Of a stretch of 64,000 nt of DNA, positions 58,690 to 64,000 are shown in pieces (positions within the stretch are counted from its first letter, which is position 1; each line of letters starts with the position of its first letter). Source of the DNA: Pseudocercospora fijiensis CIRAD86. Its lineage: Eukaryota; Ascomycota; Dothideomycetes; Mycosphaerellales; Mycosphaerellaceae. The notes below the pieces were generated by a model, which searched no databases, was not told the origin of the DNA, and was given only the letters and a program-made list of their open reading frames with translations. Both the position numbers and the translations under genes were made by a program. The stretch covers positions 4,339,041 to 4,403,040 of the forward strand of contig NW_006921534.1 in assembly GCF_000340215.1 (NCBI RefSeq), read 5' to 3'.

Positions 58690-61600
58690 CTTGTTCTTTA
58701 TACTAGTCTAATACTTATCTAACAACTTAGCTATATCTTTAAAAGAGGCTTTAGTTTCCTACGAGTCCTATTTAGGTAAATAGCCTTGCTACCTTAATAG
58801 GTATTCCTTCTTGCCCTGCCTAGTTCGGTGTTTTAGGATACGTTCTATAGACTATAGCTCTTCGCCGTCGGCTAGTATCTCTTTATATTTAGCAGGGGCT
58901 TCTTTATTAGGGTCTCCGCGGTAGTAGTATAGTTTAAGGAGGGAGATATAGAAGGTATTATAGATAGTATAGTGTAGTAGGAGCTATAACTAATAGGCCT
59001 AGCTATTGCCCTTCGGTTCTCGGATTCGGAATAGGCTAATAAACCGTAGTACCAATTTAGGGCGTGTTTTGCTATTAGGTAATAGGTGTTTGCGGATGCG
59101 GAGGTTCTTCGTACTAAGTATAACTATATCGCCTTACTTAAAGGCTATTAGTATATAGCGCTTATCGTAATAGGTCTTTTAGTACTCTTAAGCCTTTATT
59201 AGTTTCTTAGCTATCTTAGCATAGATTTCTCGCATCTTTTAAACCCTCTTAATAGCCGCTAGTGTTTTAGGGGTTTAACGCGCTTCCCTTTCCTTACGCT
59301 TAGCCCCGAGCGACAGGGGGTCTTATAGCATAGCAGCGTTCTAGCCTATTATAGCGAAATAAGGGGAGACCTTAGTAGATAAGTAGACACTATTATTATA
59401 CACGAATTTAGCTAGTTATAGGAGGTTAACCTAATCCTCGGGGTTCTTATTAATGTAACTACGTAGGTACTGCTATAGGGTAGCATTCTGCCTCTCGGTC
59501 TGTCTATCTATCTATAGATAGAAGGCTATAGATAGCCGATGCTTAAGTCTTAGCTATAGGTATATCTTACTCTAATAGTAAGATATAAATATCGAGCCCC
59601 GGTCGGAAACTATCCCCTTAGGGGTTCCCTAATAGCTGCAGAAGATATTATTCTATAGTAACTTAGCTAGGTTAATAGCCGTCTAATCCTTTCGAGCGGG
59701 GATATAGCGAGCGCCCTTAGTAAATCGGTCTATAACGACTAGTATAGCGTTAAAGACGTCTCTACTTCCTCTTCGCTTAGTAGAGGGAAGACCTATAATA
59801 AAATCTATTATAAGCTTTGCAAATAGCTTCTTTAGAACAGGGAGTAAAAACAACTCGCCGAATAGCAAGTACTTCGGTACTTTAACTCGTTAATATACGG
59901 CATACGTATTTACGTAGTCCTTTATGTCCCGCTTACTATTTAGCTAGTAGTATATACGCGATAGTAGCTCGTGCGACCTCTCTATACTATAGTAACTAGC
60001 AAGCTTACTATTATAGTATCGCTTAAGAAGTTCTTGTCGGATCGAATGTTTAGCGGGGACATAGTATCTGCCCTTAAACTTTAAATAACCCTTATTATCG
60101 ATCGACTAGTTACTCTTACTAGATCGAGTCGTTCGCCTACTTATAAGCTTATCGATACATTTAGCAGTAAAGGCGTCCCTCTGCTAAGTACGTAATAGCT
60201 TATCTATAAACGATTAACTATCCCTATTTATAAGGTTATTTAATAGCACTCTCGCTATTAAACGAGGTACGCATTATATACATCTAATAGCACTAGTAGC
60301 CGGATTAACTATATTAGTGCTTTAATCGCTGTTACTATATATAGCGATATCGACTAGGGAGTTATTATAACTTCTCCTATCTATATCCTTAGCCCTTGCC
60401 TTAATATGCACTATTAATATAGCAAGAGTATTAATATGCTTTAAGCCGTCGCGGAGTCTAGTAAGCCGCTTATCCTACGCTTACTTATTAATAATACGGG
60501 CTATAGCAATCTTATACTGCAGGGTTAGAAACAAAGAATTAATGTATTAGGTCTCGCTATCGTAATTAGGTCGCCTCGATAGGCTATCGGTAGGGTTACT
60601 TACGCCTAGCCGGTATAATATATTAAAATCAAACCTAGCGAGGTAGACGGCCTATCTAGCCTATCGACCTATAACCCTAGTAACCTTAGTAATGCTACGG
60701 AGGTTATTATAGTCTGTATAGACCTATATCGTATATTAAGCCCTATCGAGGTAGTGCCTCTAATACTTAAAAGCCTCGATAATAGCTAGGAGCTCTTGCT
60801 CGTAGGTCTCGTAGCGACGCTTAGTATTAATTATCTTCCTCGAGAAGAAGGCAATCGGGTGCTAATAATAGTCCTTATCCGATTATTATAACATAATAGC
60901 TAATATAGCAAACTATAAAGCGTTAGTCTTAATACGGATTAGTTTGCTTAGTACGAAGTAGTATAATAAGGAGACTTTAGTAAAGCGCTTCTTTAAACCG
61001 TTAAAAGCGGCTTGTACTCTATTAGTCTATTTAAACTCTCTAGTTAGGTTAGCCTTAGTTTTAGTAAGCTTAGTTAGGGGCATTATATGCCGTAAATAGC
61101 CCTTAATAAAGCGACGATAGAAATTAGCAAAGCCGAGGAATAACTAAAGTTCCTTAATACTAGTAGGTATTAGCTACTTAGTAATAGTCTTAATCTAGTT
61201 AGGATTAACCTTAATACCCTTAGTCGATACGAGGAAGCTAAGGAAGGACACCTCTTTAGTAGCAAAGGTGCATTTAGAAGGCTTGCAATATAGGCTATAG
61301 GCCCGTAGGCGATCGAGTACCTTACGTACTACAGCCTAGTATTCTATAATATTAGGTAAATAGGTGTAGACTAGGATATTATCTAGGTAAACTATATAGA
61401 GATAGTCTAATAGGCCTAAAAGGGCCCGATTAATATAGGACTAGAACGTTATAGGGGCATTAGCTAAGCCGAATAGCATAACTAAGTACTCGAAATAGCT
61501 ATAACGAGTGCGAAAGGCTATCTTCTATTTATCGCCCTTACGAATACAGATGCGGTAATAGGCGTCCTTAATATCTAATATAGTATAGTAGTAGGTACTA

Positions 61601-63923
61601 GAAAGGCGATCGAGGGTCTTATTAATAAGAAGAAGTAGACAACGGTCCTTAATAGTAATAGCGTTAAGCCTACGATAATCGATATATAGGCGTAGGCTAC
61701 TATCCTTCTTTAGTACGAATAGGATAGGTATACTAGCAGGGCTATTACTATACTGAATTTAACTATTAGCTAGGTTCTTATCTAGATACTTACGTAATAT
61801 AGTAAGCTCTCGTTTACTAAGGTTATAGAGAGGACTAAAAGGAACCTCCTTGCCCTATATAATATCGATCTTATAGTCCGTCTCTTTAAATATAGGCAAT
61901 ATCGATACTAAGTAGTGTTTAAACACATTAATATAGGTCTCTCGAATAGGCTATAGTATATAGGCAAGCTAATTAGGGTCTATGCTATTAGGGGGCACAG
62001 GTTCGTCGTTATTACTACTAAGTAGGTCGGCAGTCGGATTAGCTAAGGCGGAGGCTAGTATTAGGTTGCTAATAAACAGGACCCTAATATCGTTAGGATA
62101 CTCGCTAGCATTAATGTGTCTAATATCCTCTTTCCTAGCGATTCTAAATCGCTACTATTAGCTGCCTAGGTCTATAGCTACGGCGTAGTGCTTAAGGACA
62201 GGGTTACTAATAACAATATCGGATAGAAGGTTATCTATATCTACTACGTAGGTAGTAAAGTCTAGTAAGCTCTCGTTGCCGAGGTCGTCTCTTAGAACTA
62301 TAGGGATATAGTAAGCCCTATAGGTTAAGTACCGAGCGTTATTAAACTAAGCAAGGGTTAGTATATTAGTTCTAGGCAATTATCGAAGGTCTAATTGCTT
62401 AGCTAGGCGGTAGTTAATAAGGGCACTAACTGAATTTCCTAGATCTAGTATAGTCTTAGTCTTATAATTAGTTCTATACGTGTCCTATATAAGACAGGTG
62501 CGTATAATAGCTAGTATAATGTCGATAGCTTTACGCCGTATAAGGCTAATAGTTAGTATAGCGCTTATTCTTTTTTCGACTAATAGGAAGGACCGATAGG
62601 GGTAGTATTAGCGGCTAAAAGGTGCTTTCGGTGCTTAGCGGTAGTACGGTCGATTCGGGCCTAGTCCTTAGGTTTATTATATTAGCCTAGTAGGTAGCTA
62701 GTACTATTACAGTTAAAGCACTTCAATCCGGTTAGAGGGTTACTATAGCTATTGCTACTATTGTTAGTCGAGCGGTTAGTATTATAGGGATACGAGCCCC
62801 TTCTACGGCCCCTATTACAGCCCCCTCTATATAGTCGCCGGCTATAGCCTCTCCTACGGTTATTGTTACTGTTTCTATTATTAGTACTATTGTTTTAGTA
62901 GGAACCTTAGTTTCCTCCGCGGGCACTACGGTTACCGCGGTTAGTACTAGCTAGTCGGATCCTCGATTCTAGTCGTTATTAGAGCTAAACAGCCCGTTCG
63001 GCTGTCTCTACTTCGACTATAAATTAAATGCGCGTTAGATTAGCCTATTCGAATATACGGCGGCGGTCTAATTTAAGGACTAGTTCCTATCTTAGTTTAG
63101 GTCGTATCTTAGATATCTAGATAGAGTCGGTTTTAGGTAGCAAATCGTCCTTAAGGGTCTTTAGATAGGCCTCGAAGGATCGAGAGGTTTAGTCGGCCTT
63201 TTGTTTAGTACGTAGGTATTAGTCTTAGGCGTACTACTAGCGCAATATAGGGTTACTAAGGGTATTTAGTATAATAGTCTTATAGTCTTGCTACTAAATA
63301 GCGATCTAATTATTAAGGGAGTTAAAATAGTCGTCCTAGGTACGTTTTAGGTCGCTATTAATATACTATATAGCATAGACGACTAACGAATAGTCGTCTA
63401 GAAGGGCCCTCGGTACGTTTCGCTAGTTAAGCTTATATTTACGAATATAGTCGTTATATTGCTTTCGACTAGAGCTATTAAATATAGTATAGTCCTTAAG
63501 TTTAGTATCCTTCTTTTAAATAGTTAGTAAGGAAGGCCCTACTACTAGTTTAGTATTAGTTATTAGGGACTCCTACAGGTAGCGAATTTCGAGGAGATTA
63601 TCCTTTAGCTATTGTTCTTAACGCAAGGCAGTAAGCCTGTTTTAGGTAGCTTCTTAAAGTCTCGCTACTAGCTAGGGGCTAAAGGCTAGTTAGCTATATC
63701 GTCGATTAATAATATTGTTAAGAATGTCGTTAATAGGCAGTTCTAGATTATTACTTAGAACTACAGGTTCTTTAGTAGGCCCTCTAGTAGGCTCTTTAGC
63801 ATCGGTAGGCACTTTAGTAGACACTTCGGCGGAAACTATACTACTAGCATTGTTATTGCTAGCGCTACTAGCGGCACCGCGGTTATTGTTTCGTAATAAA
63901 CCGGCTATTATAAGGGGCGACAC
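58690..63923 (-). pseudogene. Gypsy copy B gag-pol
   Basis: Colinear with copy A without internal insertions. The gag start is at 63,690-63,923 (Ala/Asn/Thr/Pro-rich, ending NDILNNIINRRYS). The zinc knuckle at about 62,690-62,730 reads KCFNCN with the later His and Cys turned to Tyr by RIP-type changes. The protease-like LDLGNSVSALI lies at about 62,430, reverse transcriptase at about 61,100-62,000, and RNase H at about 60,640-61,090. Integrase includes 59,683-59,868 (LIIDFIIGLPSTKRRGS, VVIDRFTKGARYIPA). The chromodomain is at about 58,740-58,830, with EYLLR...GYLPK...DS.ET. Multiple stops throughout. Confidence 0.82.
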
Positions 63924-64000
63924 TAATAATATATTATTAGCCCCTAAGATACGGATATAGCGGAATTAGTAGATATCGGTCTAGTACGATTAACTCGGTA

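Larger units (their letters stand above)
24090..64000 (-). mobile_element. Ty3/Gypsy chromovirus copy B, partial and split by the hAT element
   Basis: Minus-strand retrotransposon. Its 3' LTR (24,090-24,278) and 3' non-coding region run to 24,617, and it continues at 57,775 after the hAT insertion to the window end. On the minus strand the order gag, protease, reverse transcriptase, RNase H, integrase, chromodomain can be followed from 63,923 down to about 58,700. It is nearly colinear with copy A and holds the empty target sites for A's two insertions. The 5' LTR is outside the window. Five bases before the LTR read GAAAA, the likely target duplication. Confidence 0.85.

Overview
The window looks like nuclear DNA of a filamentous ascomycete (Pezizomycotina; Dothideomycetes is my guess, not shown). 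The intact genes have short introns with GTATGT/GTAAGT donors (53 and 71 nt) and belong to typical fungal families. Everything repeated has been reworked by a repeat-induced point mutation (RIP)-like process. CpA and TpG are depleted, TpA is in excess, and reading frames are broken almost only by TAG/TAA where CAG, CAA or TGG codons are expected.

Layout. 1-6.2 kb is a gene island: inositol-pentakisphosphate 2-kinase (+), a zinc/NADP alcohol dehydrogenase with one intron (+), and a Lag1/Lac1-type ceramide synthase (-). About 6.25-12.8 kb is a nested transposon pair. A 3,180-bp Mutator-like element (MULE) with 9-bp target duplications sits inside a long ORF that lies next to a Tc1/mariner-type transposase. 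12.8-13.4 kb is a tandem array of ~17-bp units. 13.4-22.85 kb is a second, sparse island: a velvet-like protein, a GNAT acetyltransferase and a BTB/POZ protein.

From 22,853 to the window end is one stack of nested, RIP-degraded transposons. The junctions resolve it. A pogo/Fot1-type element is interrupted by Ty3/Gypsy chromovirus copy B. Copy B is interrupted by a hAT element (24,618-57,774; 20-bp inverted ends; 8-bp duplication). The hAT is interrupted by chromovirus copy A (32,866-56,085; ~197-bp LTRs; 5-bp duplication). Copy A holds two further insertions: an 11.1-kb inverted-repeat element (36,442-47,544) and a Tad1-type LINE (47,843-52,778). Because copies A and B are the same family, each supplies the empty target site for insertions found in the other.

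Most interesting. (1) The hAT element carries, beside its transposase, a RIP-degraded gene with a full histone H3 fold behind a ~115-residue extension (28,246-28,887, minus). Stop codons fall at glutamines that are conserved in H3. A small basic, histone-tail-like ORF lies nearby. (2) The 11.1-kb element carries a large putative transposase resembling the fungal DUF6589 family and, convergent to it, a RecQ-like helicase. All TE coding regions are decayed relics, so function here refers to the ancestral element.
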